Made by a program: the position numbers and the translations under genes
Shown here: positions 36,401 through 46,429 of the stretch, in pieces
How positions within the stretch are numbered: the stretch's first letter is position 1
Layout: each line of letters starts with the position of its first letter
From: Carya illinoinensis
Taxonomy: Eukaryota > Streptophyta > Magnoliopsida > Fagales > Juglandaceae
Length of the DNA stretch: 64,000 bases
Reading direction: 5' to 3'
NCBI RefSeq assembly: GCF_018687715.1
Contig: NC_056760.1
Coordinates: forward strand, 41,639,501-41,703,500
Notes under the pieces: model-generated
What the model saw: the letters and a program-made list of their open reading frames with translations, nothing else
What the model was told of the DNA's origin: nothing
The model's database searches: none

Positions 36401-39400
36401 TGTTTGACTCAGTCTCCACAATGATAGTTGCAGACAAACAATGATTTTTTAGATGTAATTTGCGTAAAAATTCTTTAGATTTTTTTCCCTTCCAGACTCT
36501 TGTTGACTTGCTTTCTAAAATTCTTCTGGATCTGGGGCGAGTGAGAACGGATGGAGGAGGAAGAGAATGGACGAGGACCTACTTGAAAGCACCGTTTCAA
36601 GTTCCACATCATCCCACCAAGTGTGTTTCGTCAAGAGCGTCTGCGAAGTTGTCTACATCCAGCTTTTTTCTTTAACATATCAATGCTCTTGAGCCATTTC
36701 TAGTAATTACAATGTCGCCCACATACACTAGCAACAAAATGTAAACTGCATCAGTATGTTGGCATAATACTGAATGGTCTGTCTGACATTGAAGAAGACT
36801 AAACACTAATACAACATTAGAAAACTTTCCATACAATGCTCTTTAGGATTTCTTAAGCCATATAATGCTTCCATTATCTTGCACACAGTGCCCCAATATC
36901 CCCCCCAAGAGCAATTAACCCAGGTGGTAGACCATGTGAACCTCTTCAAGTAAGTCACCATGTATATGAAGTTTTTTTAAAGATCCAATCGAAATATGGC
37001 CAGTCAAGATTATCCATAAGGGATATCATCAATTGAACGGAGGAGATTTTGGCAACTGGGAAGAAGGTCTCCTCATAATGCCATAGGCTTGTGGATAAAA
37101 TCCTTAGCAACCAATGTATATTCAAATGTCCCATAGAACCATCGAGAGTGAACATCACCGTATATAACCATTTACATCCAATGGTTGGTATACCAAGAAG
37201 CAGAGGCACAAGATCCCATGTCCCCATTGTGGTGAAGGACACTATCTCAACCTTCATAGCTTTCCTCCAACCCGGGTTAGATAATCCTTGACTATCTTAG
37301 GAGCATTGACTTTTGAAAATAGAGAAGTGAAATAAGAGAATGAAGAAGATAAGGTGTGAAAAGAGACAAATTGACTGATAGGGTTTTAGTGATATAAGAG
37401 TGGGTATCTTTTTTGGGAACAACAGGTAGAGAGTTTGAAGCACTAGATAAATTTGGATGTGAAGACAGAGATGAAGATGGTGGAGGCATGGCAGGTGGCC
37501 TATGCTTGATAACCAAATCAATCTAAATGAATATTTTGAGCACGACATTTGTTCTTTCTTCTTTTTCCTGTTTTAACTGTTTTTTGAAGGAACTCCCTTG
37601 CTTGCGCTATCATTAAAATTCATAGACTAATATGCTGTTATTTGTGAGGATTTTTGGTCAAATACCCTTCTGATTTGACTACGTTGAGATTTGCTGCATG
37701 TGTTTTTATGGGGAAAAAAAACCCCATGCCATGATTCATTATGGATCAGGTCCATCTGTTACAAATTTCATCAACCCTCATTAATAGGAAACACATAAGA
37801 AATGAAATTAAAGTCAAAATTAATTTTTTCATAGGTAAAATAACATTTTTTTAATCAACAGAAATCAATTTTTGTTGATCAACTTGTTCAAGCACTTCCA
37901 AACACCAAAGAATAAAAAAAAAAAAAAAAAAAACTATTTGCAGAAATTATATACAAAAAGGCTAATTGCTTGTCAGAATTGTAGAATTCGTGTAATCATG
38001 GAGTTGCTAATTTGGTAAGTTTCAAGTAGCCCTAGGAGGGACAGTATGGGAGAAAAAACCGAAGGACACAATTTTAATGGAATTTAGGTCTTGAATAAGG
38101 GTTAAGATGGTTATAAGGTGACTGAAACATTTAATTATACAAGAAATACCTTTTCCTCGATAAAATGTTGCCAATCTTTTCTAGTTTATATTAGTATTGT
38201 TTGATATTATTCTAAGCAGTTGGGATGTTTCTTCCTTGTCACCATTTATGCTAATAACTTATATTGGTCTCTTCACCATGCAGATACAGTTAAACCTTAG
38301 AGTAAAGGCTTATTTGCACAATACGACAGGAGCTTATTACAAGTGTACTTTCGCTGATGGCCCCTGTGGCTTGGACATTTTGTTTCCCAATGGAAATGCT
38401 GCTGTCTTAACGTCTCCTATTCCAGAAGAGGTAAAACTCTATTTTATTGGTGATTAATGCCTTCTTATGGTTAACGAAATAGAGTAATACTAAGAAGCAG
38501 GATTTAGTAAAATAGATGAGAAAACATAGAAAATCGAACCATGTATCAGTGTGGATGGTTCATATCTTCAAAACTTTGTGCCATAGAGGCTTGATGTTGT
38601 TAAATAATTCATTCACTTGATATCACCAAAATTGTTAAATCGTATCCCATGGTTTCAAAATGGAGAGATTGTAAACGTACCGTCTTACCCTCCTTACTGG
38701 ACTGAACCTTTTCCAAAATAAATTTATGATCAACTCCTAATGTTACGTTTATTCAGAATTTGCTTTGGTTGCTACAGGGAAAATCCAGCGATGAGTGGTA
38801 TGTCAAATTGTCTTATGGACCAAGATGGGCCACGTATATTGTTGGCATAGGTATCATTTCTTTATTTGTTTTTGATAAGTAAAGGTATTTTTTTTTCTTA
38901 TTCCTTCCCATAAGAGAAACTTTATGCATAAATGTTGTACCTAACTATTTCTGCTTGTAGGTGGAATGACTGTGCTCATGTTCTTGGCCTTCAACTACTT
39001 AAACAAGTTCCACTTTGTCCATGAAGATGGAAGAGATGTTCAATATGGGGATGTAAGATCCGAAAGAGCCCCTCTGCTTTCATTCAAAGATGATGATCTC
39101 TCAAGTTGGGGTTCATCGTATGATTCTTTGTCACATGACGAGGATGATATTGAGGACTTTCTTGCATTGGGTGCCCCGGAAGGGAAGTCACTGGGAGATG
39201 GTGAAAACAGTAACAATACCCGACGTCTTTGTGCAATTTGCTTTGATGCTCCTAGGGACTGCTTTTTCCTTCCATGTGGGCACTGTGTGGCTTGTTTTGA
39301 ATGCGGAACTAGGTAATCACTCTTCATCATTTCTGCACTCCTTATGTTGTCTTTTGTGATGAGGAAAATTAAATAGGACTACTACAACATCATCCTGTCG

Positions 39401-40131
39401 TTTTACCTTGTGGTGTTGCTGTCTGGTGGACAAATGTCGGCCCTTTTGGTCCAATTTCTGCTGTTTAGCTCAATGAGCTATCCAGATCTCGAATTATTGG
39501 AACTCACTCTGCTTGCTTGCGTTCTATTATATAAAAAGTATTTCCCAGTGACCTTATCCCGTAACAAATATACAAGGATGCAATTGTGCAGTGATGGTAC
39601 ATTTCCAACAAGCCTGAACCTTCTTGAAACCCAAGTTTGACAAGAATAAATGAAAACTAGAAATCATTTTCCTTTTTTCTTTTAATTGGTGAGATGTACA
39701 TCTCAATTTTTCTACTCCAACACAATTACACTCTATTGTCATCTGAATTACAACTACGTTCCTTGGCACTGACTTTTCCCCATGCTGGGACTTCTTCCTC
39801 ACTCTAGCACGAGTAATCATTGATGACTTACAAATGGTTGTGGCTAAAGGTGTTAATATAACCTACCAGAATGTTTATTAAGCATTTTATTTCTCACTGC
39901 TAGCTAAAGCATGGTGAAAGTTTGGCTTCTTCCAAGTTGCAAGTCTGCTGATACAACCTTATTTTACAACTCGAACTTTGTAGCACCTATATTGTCAGGA
40001 TATGAGGACAATGGTGATTCCAGTCTTATGATTTTATTCAATCTAATGCTTGCAGGATAGCAGAGGCAGCTGGCACTTGTCCGGTCTGTCGTAGGAACAT
40101 GAAGAAGGTGAGAAAGATTTTCACAGTTTAA
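27464..40131 (+). CDS. APD2: APD-type membrane RING E3 ubiquitin ligase, 10 exons
   Basis: The exons are 27464-27770, 28046-28152, 28241-28366, 28517-28610, 29181-29255, 29336-29418, 38284-38430, 38778-38850, 38961-39312 and 40056-40131, giving 479 aa with all phases consistent. The N-terminus is Ser-rich; a membrane span lies at about 91-113; a lumenal middle region with N-glycosylation-type sites follows (NVSV, NISY, NTTL); a second span is at about 330-351; an acidic linker leads to a C3HC4 RING with ligands C428, C431, C443, H445, C449, C452, C463 and C466. This matches the ABERRANT POLLEN DEVELOPMENT family, endomembrane E3 ligases needed for pollen mitosis in Arabidopsis. Intron 3 starts with GC instead of GT. 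Intron 6 is 8.9 kb and full of transposons, yet exon phases across it are intact. The symbol rests on family and gene order, not on a tree. Confidence 0.93.
29817..30150 (+). repeat. Short interspersed repeat, copies B and C, in APD intron 6
   Basis: Copy B (29817-29998) matches the reverse complement of 11371-11532. Copy C (30095-30150) repeats only the start: TGATACCCCATACTAGCTAA against TGATATCCCATACTCACTAA in B. Having a second start about 275 bp after the first would fit two LTR starts or a head-to-tail duplication of a short repeat. Confidence 0.6.
30167..30302. repeat. 26-bp inverted repeat with LINE-derived scraps
   Basis: Arms 30167-30192 and 30257-30282 are inverse over 26 bp with one mismatch. 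Bases 30231-30258 (partly in the loop) are identical to LINE positions 31565-31592, and 30282-30302 are identical to LINE positions 31514-31534, so the two scraps are in the opposite order from the LINE. A third short piece near 30322-30337 resembles the same LINE area in inverse orientation. Confidence 0.82.
30390..31262. mobile_element. Non-autonomous hAT-like element (CTCGACTCGA-array family), copy 2
   Basis: The 873-bp element starts TAGGGCTATAAATGAACC and ends GATTACAGCCCTA. It is closely similar end to end to 26096-26973. The flanking octamers CCGACGCT (30382-30389) and CCAGCGCT (31263-31270) agree at 6 of 8 bases, so this looks like an older or slightly damaged target duplication. It lies in APD intron 6 just upstream of the LINE open reading frame. 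Confidence 0.85.
31387..33092 (+). pseudogene. LINE ORF1 region (broken into two overlapping frames)
   Basis: The first frame starts with ATG at 31387 ([20 protein letters not shown], 309 aa) and looks like a plant LINE ORF1 N-terminus; it runs into a second frame (32262-33092) rich in Pro and Ser that ends [20 protein letters not shown]...[17 protein letters not shown]. The same final motif appears at the 5' end of the ESP4 LINE, which shows both frames belong to one protein broken by a frameshift near 32260-32316. A 20-bp direct repeat-like TCTTGGGTCAAAGGATGGGG occurs twice (about 32112 and 32139). ORF1 proteins bind RNA in the element's ribonucleoprotein particle. Confidence 0.7.
33224..36200 (+). 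pseudogene. LINE ORF2 (endonuclease and reverse transcriptase), frameshifted, 3'-truncated
   Basis: The ATG at 33224 opens an apurinic-type endonuclease: [29 protein letters not shown] and LCSDHFPI carry the catalytic N, E, D/N and H residues. A stop at 34433-34435 and another in the [10 protein letters not shown] linker break the frame before the reverse transcriptase ([42 protein letters not shown] with Ser in place of the usual Tyr). A frameshift near 35015-35025 moves into [12 protein letters not shown] and [10 protein letters not shown], the intact catalytic FADD. A TGG-to-TGA change follows at 35703-35705; the rest reads through [15 protein letters not shown] to AVQDWEL. The final zinc-binding part is missing, so the copy is 3'-truncated and dead. 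It lies in sense orientation in APD intron 6. Confidence 0.9.
36690..37560 (-). mobile_element. Ty1/Copia polymerase fragment
   Basis: On the minus strand the order is integrase/RT linker (37560-37300), then [44 protein letters not shown] (37250-37020), then EALYGLRN and finally [16 protein letters not shown] (about 36745-36690), where the usual YVDD has become YVGD. Stops and shifts are frequent. The fragment runs against the direction of the APD gene and lacks LTRs nearby. Confidence 0.85.
37561..38283. other. 3' part of APD intron 6, no element recognised
   Basis: The stretch is AT-rich with an A-run at about 37914-37932 and ends in a normal pyrimidine-rich acceptor before exon 7 at 38284. 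No protein or bounded repeat is visible. Confidence 0.5.
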
Positions 40132-40742
40132 GCAACATAGCTGCTTCTTGTCAGATGGGCAAGGCCTGGTTGAGTAATTTGCAAGTGGATTACTTATTTA
40201 CAACCTTGCTTTCATGCTGATCTATGGCATTCATAAAGTAAATTGTGGGGGGGCATCACTTTAACAAATTGTAGCTGGGGCATCCGGTAGCAGCATTTGA
40301 AGGTGGAAGGAATGACCATGTCGTGTATTTTTTTTCCCCCGGTGGACATTTCCACAATGTAATACAATTTCTTGGTATAGGAATCTCACAATACACGCAC
40401 TAAATTCAACGTAATTGAAATGCTTTTATTCCTTTTAGAGGTTAGATTCTTGGATGTTTTATTCCAATTTTCCACCGGTTATGATTATACCAATTACGTA
40501 TTTGTTTTGATCGTTCATCTTACAACAAATCACGATGCATATGGTTCACTTTGCCTTTTTTCATCCTCCTGTGAAAAAGGCTTTACACAGGCCTCCATCA
40601 GCCATTCTTTTTTTTCCTTTTTCTTTTTAAATTTGTGTACAGCAGGTGTAGTCTACTGGCTTAAAAGGCCAAAATAATTGCCGGCAGCTCCTTCGATATA
40701 ACAAAAACTCGAACCCAAATATACACAGCATCACCAAACGCT

Positions 40743-41520
40743 TTATTTACTCTTTCCCACAGTTTCTATGAAAATGAGCAATTGAAGGAAATAGTACGAC
40801 GCACCCCCTATTGTTGCATACTGCAACTTCTCAGTCCCTTGTACGGCTGTAAAATCATCTTCTCCCGCACGATTGAACCCCCCAGCCAACCACCCCAAGT
40901 TCTTGTATCCTCCTTCGTATAACTTTGTAGCTGCCATAATGGACCTGACCAACCAAAAAAAAAACACCAAAATTTTGTTCAATTGTCAAGTCCTGCTGAA
41001 TAATATTCATGCACATTTTCATCAGATATGAAACTAAATCTCACCTCAGACCTTCACCGCATGCTACAAGGAGTTTAGAGTCCTTTTCAGGAGCAGCCTT
41101 CTCGACTTGCGGGAGAAAATCAGGATTCGTGGTGGTGAAATACTGGCCAGTCCATAACCCAATGTAGCCAAAATGCACCCACTTCTTGAGAAGAGTAATG
41201 GGACCGTTGTCCTTATCCTCGATAAACAATGGAACGTGGAGCGAACCCTCCACATGTGCTTTCTGTCTCTCCCACACGGGCCTGATGTCCAGGAGTTGGA
41301 AGCCCTCGGAATCCATGGCTGCAGCTGCGTCCTTTGGCTGTATGGCCCTGATGGCCCCAGACTGTATGAGCTGCCGGGCATTGCTGCCGCTGCTGCTGGA
41401 CGCTGCTTTGACTCCAAGTGTCGATCTTCTTTGGGTTGTGGGAAAGGGCGGCTTAGGTTTCTTCTGGTGCTTCGACGAATTGAATACGGATAAAAAGCTC
41501 GGTTGGAGTTGGACGGCCAT
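40743..41520 (-). CDS. STR10: Chloroplast rhodanese-like domain protein, STR10 type
   Basis: Two exons, 41520-41045 and 40944-40743, encode 225 aa; the GT-AG intron has phase 2. The first 45 or so residues are rich in Ser, Lys and Arg without acids, as in chloroplast transit peptides. The rhodanese domain follows (FQLLDIRPVWERQKAHVEGS, then the active loop CGEGLR with Cys154, Gly157 and Arg159), and a hydrophobic C-terminal segment (YYFLQLLIFIETVG) suggests thylakoid or envelope anchoring. The intact CxxGxR loop implies a competent sulfurtransferase/phosphatase-like fold, though the substrate is not known. The gene is tail-to-tail with APD, with 611 bp between stop codons. In Arabidopsis I recall STR10 as At3g08920, beside an LMBR1-like gene. 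Confidence 0.93.
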
Positions 41521-41595
41521 CTCTCTTTCTTTCTCTGCCTCTCCTCTCTCTTATCCTGAACTCACGCTTGTTATTTATTTTCTCTCTCTTCTGAG

Positions 41596-41605
41596 CTATT
41601 TATAG
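41596..41605 (-). promoter_or_regulatory. TATA box of the STR10 gene
   Basis: On the minus strand the sequence is CTATAAATAG, a near-ideal plant TATA box, about 76 bp upstream of the ATG at 41520. A pyrimidine-rich run on the plus strand (purine-rich on the coding strand) fills the leader between them. Confidence 0.6.
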
Positions 41606-41766
41606 AGCTGCCATTGCGTCGTTGGATTTCAACGTAGGCCCCATAGATGAACATGTATATTACGAAACAATTATTGAAGAGTAGAATCTAATTACAAGTT
41701 TGTTTTTTTCTTTTTTTGACAAATACGAGTGTGTTTGTTTGTTTTTTTTTTTTTCCCCTCTTTTTG

Positions 41767-42030
41767 TTAGAATCTGCAACATAACTGGAAGTCAAAATTA
41801 TCTTCAGTCAATTCTTTGATCCTCAACAATGCCTCACCAGATTCCTTTAACCATTTTTCAACTTTATCCTGCCTTTCAGACACAGACTGGTTCATTCTTG
41901 CCATCTGTTTTCCTGAGTTGCCACCAAAACTGAAAATTGTAACAGAGCTAGAAGCCTTTAACCATGATCTATACTGTTGTGTACTTGTCATTCTAGATAA
42001 TATCAATTTGTTCTGTTTGCACTTCCACAC
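41767..42030 (-). other. Unrecognised open frame, possibly a gene fragment
   Basis: The minus strand has an open frame with a helical, charged composition (MARMNQSVSERQDKVEKWLK, then ESGEALLRIKEL) unlike random AT-rich DNA. I do not recognise a family. It has no convincing splice partner. It lies just upstream of STR10 on the same strand and could be a captured exon or chance. Confidence 0.25.
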
Positions 42031-42177
42031 TTGTAATATGTTTGATCACAGCACACTTGAAGCAGAATTGAATCAACCTTTTTATATTTGAATTGCACGA
42101 ACACTCGTTGGCCTAGCAGATCCATCACTTTCCCTCTTGCCAATGGTTTAATTAGATCCACTTTCGTTAGAACTCTT

Positions 42178-42727
42178 ACGTTGTGTTTGGTTGCTGAACA
42201 AAATTCAACTTATTTTAAATTAATTATTGATGAGATCTATAGCTTTTTCAACTTTTTATAAAAATGTTAATCTCATATCAATCCACTTTATATATTTTAA
42301 CCTAAAAAGTTAAATCTATCTCAATTTAAAAAAGTTAAACTCATCTTAATTGGATCTACAAAATATTACCATTCACAATTCAATTCAACTCAACATTCTA
42401 GCATTAAACATTTTCCCCAACAAATATCATTATAGTCAACATCAACCTGTATAACTCTTGCAATAGTGGTTCCTATCCTTGTTCCAACTTCCTTGTTCAT
42501 GCATCCACCACAAATTAGTACGAGTGTTGTTGATCAAGAGTGGCTGCTGTTGGCAAGCACAAGAGCTAGCTAGCTATACAAGTGGAAATCTTCCATAAGG
42601 GCACGTAATTAGATTAGGAAGTGGTTCTCTTTTTAAGGTTGCTGTTATATCTGCAATACACATCAGATGGAGCCTACTTTGCACTTCTATAATGCTAGCA
42701 AACACCACAATCGTGCTTTAATTGTTT

Positions 42728-42776
<49 letters not shown>

Positions 42777-42976
42777 GAATAAGACTCTTTTTCTTTACTT
42801 TCTTATTTATTGTCTTTTAATTTTCTCATTTGTGGGGAGAGGGAAACGTACGTGTCTTTCTTCCTAAAGGCTTGCACCATCCAGGATTAATTCGGTTTGG
42901 TTATAAAAAACATTTCATCTCATCTCATTTCATTTCATTTAACAAAATATCTCATTTCATGTGTGTAACCAAACGG
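42178..42976. repeat. MITE-like elements and an (AT)22 microsatellite
   Basis: Unit 42178-42420 starts TTGTGTTTGGTTGCTGAACA, with AT-rich semi-palindromic content. A perfect (AT)n run lies at 42730-42773. A short unit at 42893-42976 has imperfect inverse ends CGGTTTGGTTATA and TGTGTAACCAAACGGG around a CATTTCATCTCATCTCATTT core. No gene is seen in this stretch. Confidence 0.55.
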
Positions 42977-44383
42977 GACGTGGACATATTAAAACTTTTT
43001 TTAATGCGCTGATGATTAGTGTGTTTGTACCAGCGCCATGCATTAAATATGTTTCTTTCCTAGCAATGAAAACCGTATCTTGAACATGTGTTACTCTAAT
43101 AACAAGTTTTATCTTGATTAATATGTACACATGACATAGTACTCTTTTTGTTGTTTATGAAGTGATTTGGCAAGTGATGATGATCATATGAATATGAGAT
43201 GTCACTAATCACAAATATACTTTTGTGCGGCGACAACATGGTTAATTTTCTGCTGTAATAAGGGTCTTGTGGCAAGAACCTATCTTCGCAAGTTCGTCGA
43301 AAGTAACTCGCAAAAATAAAAAGGACTTGTTTCCTGCAAGATGCTGTCTGGTCGGAAAAGCCAATTGTTTATATACCTTTGAACCACAATATTTAAATTT
43401 TGTTTCTGTATTGTTTTCAAGACAGACTTAAAACCTAAACCCAATTCCTACATTTATGTTTCTTTATTAGGATATTCTGCATTTTTTTCCCTCTAAGTTC
43501 TTCAATAACCATTAGACTCCATATTCATTTCATGCAAAGGCATTTACCCTATCGACAAAATATTGCAACACAAGCTTCAAAGAATGAATGGATTATTCAA
43601 TTCAGTGCAAAAATAGATCAACTTCAACAACAATACCATAAAAGATTCAATGTCCTCTCCATCAATGTCATGAACGAAGAAACAACACGACCTCTAAATA
43701 CATATTTTCCCCAAATTGCTTAACCACCATTTTGATGAGTTAAGAAAACATTAGCATGGCATGTGCTTCTACTGAGAAAAAACTGTAATTTCAATTCCCA
43801 TGGATTACTTTCTTTGCTAAACTTGTATCAACCTATAGTTTGTTTTAACTTATACATGCTTGACCTAGTACTTTAAGAATAGAATGTAGTTATCGTGTAG
43901 AGTCTTAGAATCGAGTTAGACCAAAATAAAGGTTTGATTTCTTCGAGCGATCGTGCGATACTTTTTTTATTCTCATTCGAGATATTATGTGCAATTAATG
44001 AACCTACTACTGAATCTAATGAGTTAAAGTAAAGTCAAAGTGTTAGTTGGTCGTTGTTCGTTCCAAAATAGAAAATGGATTCGATACAATTCTTTTGACT
44101 ATTTCTTTAAAAAAGAGTTGCCATATCTCGGTAATGGGGTCCGTTGATTCGGAATCACGGGATGGGTAGATGTAACAGATCATGAATCCATTTCATTTTC
44201 TACCTTTGTCACTCTATCTTTCTTAGTGCCGTATAATGACTGATGAATCAAAAATTGTCAATTGGTATTTAGCTTTGCTTCCTCGTATCTTGCAAAAATG
44301 GAAACTTAGGTAAGTTTATTAAAAACTATTATTATATATAAAGTTATAATATATAATAATAATATATCTCATTTAGCTTATTC

Positions 44384-44474
44384 ATGCCTACTATAACTAG
44401 TTATTTCTTCTACTGGCGGCTTCAACTATAAGCCCAGCTCTATTTATTGGTCTGAGCAAGATACGACTTATTCG
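44384..44474 (+). pseudogene. petL: petL pseudogene (cytochrome b6f small subunit), organelle-derived
   Basis: The start reads MPTITSYF, then a 4-base loss shifts the frame, and the remainder reads LLAASTISPALFIGLSKIR (about 44411-44467), the conserved petL end; the usual TGA stop is CGA. PetL is a 31-residue single-span subunit of the chloroplast cytochrome b6f complex. The frameshift and lost stop show this nuclear copy is dead. Confidence 0.82.
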
Positions 44475-44645
44475 AAATTCATTGAATGAACAATTCATAA
44501 AAATGAATGTTTCTATGAGATTCCGGGTATTCAATAGTTCCTTCCCGCGTCAATTGCTAATTCTTGGTCATTGAGATTCATGGGCGATTCAGATGTTTAT
44601 TTAGGTTTGGAACCCTCTCTTTTTTCCCCTTTCAAACAAATTGAA

Positions 44646-44686
44646 ATGATTGAAGTTTTTCTATTTTGAATCGTGGGGATAGACTC
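44646..44686 (+). pseudogene. petG: petG pseudogene start, organelle-derived
   Basis: The frame reads MIEVFLF, then TGA where Gly (GGA) is expected, then IV, after which similarity is lost. MIEVFLFGIV is the conserved start of petG, a 37-residue subunit of cytochrome b6f. It lies about 170 bp after petL, as in chloroplast genomes. Confidence 0.8.
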
Positions 44687-44899
44687 TGAAAAAGTCATCC
44701 GATCGATTCCGACAGTCTTTTCTTCACCTTCTCTTCTTGGCATGATCCAAGCGTTCAAGCTAGCATATCAAATCATGGGTTCTCATCCCGGAGAGGCAAG
44801 TGAGTCGGTTGGTTGAAATGCGGTTATGCCGGGTGGACTAAAGTAAAGTGGGAGGTGGCATCGTCTAACATATAATAGGAGCATGCTTGCTTTTATTGT

Positions 44900-45430
44900 T
44901 TCACTCTGCTTATTAGTTGAGACATTGCTGCGTCTGTGTGTTCTCATCTAAGAAAGATGTACAGTGCTCGCGGAGCGCACTTGCGAAGGACCAACGACGA
45001 GCTATATTATATAGAGGATAAGAGAATGAATCCCTTATATATGAAAACAAAAGTGTCCGACTTTTTTTTTTTCCGTCTGAATATTCAAGAGCTAAGACCA
45101 TTCCAATGCTCCCTTTCGCCATGCATAAATTGCACCGGATAAGCTGGCAGAAAATTTGCTTTTGACCCAGTGAATCTGCTCTCCCACTCAGCATTAACAA
45201 GTGCTCTGTCTAGCTTCCTGAGAATCAGGCCTTCCTCCCTTCTGTTAGACCAAGAAAATAATTGACCTCAAAATCTTAAGTCATCCAAATCTGCTTGGTT
45301 GATGCACTCATCCAGAGAGTCCATCTAGCTTAGCCACTCATTCGAGCCCCCCACTCTCTCATCATGTCTTCTGATAGCATTGAAGTCCCCAATAACAAGC
45401 CAATGACTACCTCTAATGGTCGAGGAAAGA
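44900..45430 (-). mobile_element. LINE endonuclease fragment
   Basis: The minus strand reads HWLVIGDFNAIRRHDERVGG (about 45401-45342), the conserved GDFN endonuclease motif, followed by NEWLSELDG and, after stops and shifts, VNAEWESRFTGSKANFL and a QFMHGE-like stretch near 45120. It is a small dead piece. Its sequence differs from the LINEs in APD and ESP4, so it belongs to another LINE lineage. Confidence 0.72.
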
Positions 45431-45434
45431 TTGG

Positions 45435-46036
45435 TCCGCTCTGAAAAGCTGACGGAAATCGGCCGAAATCGACGAAGAACCGGTTGGCGTTCGAGGTAAA
45501 TATATAGAAACCGACGTCGGCCGGTTCAATTTCGGTTCTCCTGTGCGAAAAACTGCTGAACCGGCCGACCGGTTCTTATATATATTTTTTCCTTTATTAC
45601 ATATAGAAACGACGCCGTTTCACTCATGGAAAATTGAAACGACGTCGTTTTAGATCCAGGAAACATAAAAAAATATAAAGGAGCGGTGCCGTTCCAAAAT
45701 GAGATTTTTCATCGTCCCAGCCCCTCATTCTTCCTCCCGTCTCCTTCTTCTAACTTAGGTTTTCTGCAACATTCCTCCGAGAACTTTCATGGCAAACGAC
45801 GGCGCCGCTTCCCTCCTTCGTCACAGAGATGCCGACGACAGACCGAAGACCGCGCCGATGCAGTCGAGACCGATGACATCGGTTTTCTCTCCCCAGTCGA
45901 TCAGTTTTGGCTGATTGGAAGAACCCATCTCCCACGTCGGTGGGGTTTCGGTTTGGCGCCGAAACCGACGCCGATGCATTGGTTTATAGCCCTAGGTGAA
46001 GGTCGGTTCCTCAGTTTGGTGTACAACCCTATTGTG
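45435..46036. mobile_element. Probable truncated hAT-like element (CGGCCGGTT-array family)
   Basis: Both halves are packed with GGCCGGTT/AACCGGCC and CGACGTCGGTTTC-type motifs around AAACGACGTCGTTT palindromes. The right side shows two TIR-like ends, ATAGCCCTA at about 45997 and GTACAACCCTA at 46035, but no matching left end or target duplication was found. This could be a left-truncated member of the same hAT design. Confidence 0.5.
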
Positions 46037-46429
46037 TACCTTTACCCTATCATTACTATCTCTTCATGCATTTTATTCATCTATTTATTGGTCTTCATTT
46101 TAGAGAATTTGGATAATCTTGACTACTAATATTGGGTTTTGTGTACATGTACATTAAGCTTTAATACCAATACTTTTGCACTGTATGAAATGAACATATT
46201 TTTTAATCAATTTGTGGTATAATTTACTTCAACAAAGGACTTTTATATTTAAATGTTTTTTTTTTCTTCCAATTGAACAAACGTATCTCACGACTCACAC
46301 TTTGAGCCACTACTAGTAATATATATATAATAAATATATATATATATATATATATATTTATATGTTGATTCAGTTGAATTCAATTTTCATTTTAACCCAA
46401 GCAGATATTTCCGTTTTTTTTAACAGCTT

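Larger units (their letters stand above)
43900..44870. other. Organelle-derived DNA (petL-petG region)
   Basis: The segment carries recognisable remains of chloroplast petL and petG in their natural order and spacing, with a less AT-biased, repeat-free texture unlike its surroundings. The borders are estimated from texture only. The part after petG (44690-44870) does not continue into the trnW-trnP region I would expect next in chloroplast DNA, so the source may be a chloroplast piece already rearranged, perhaps through mitochondrial DNA. Confidence 0.7.

Noticed and set aside
41173..41605. Two plus-strand frames opposite STR10
   Set aside because: They are antisense shadows of STR10 exon 1.
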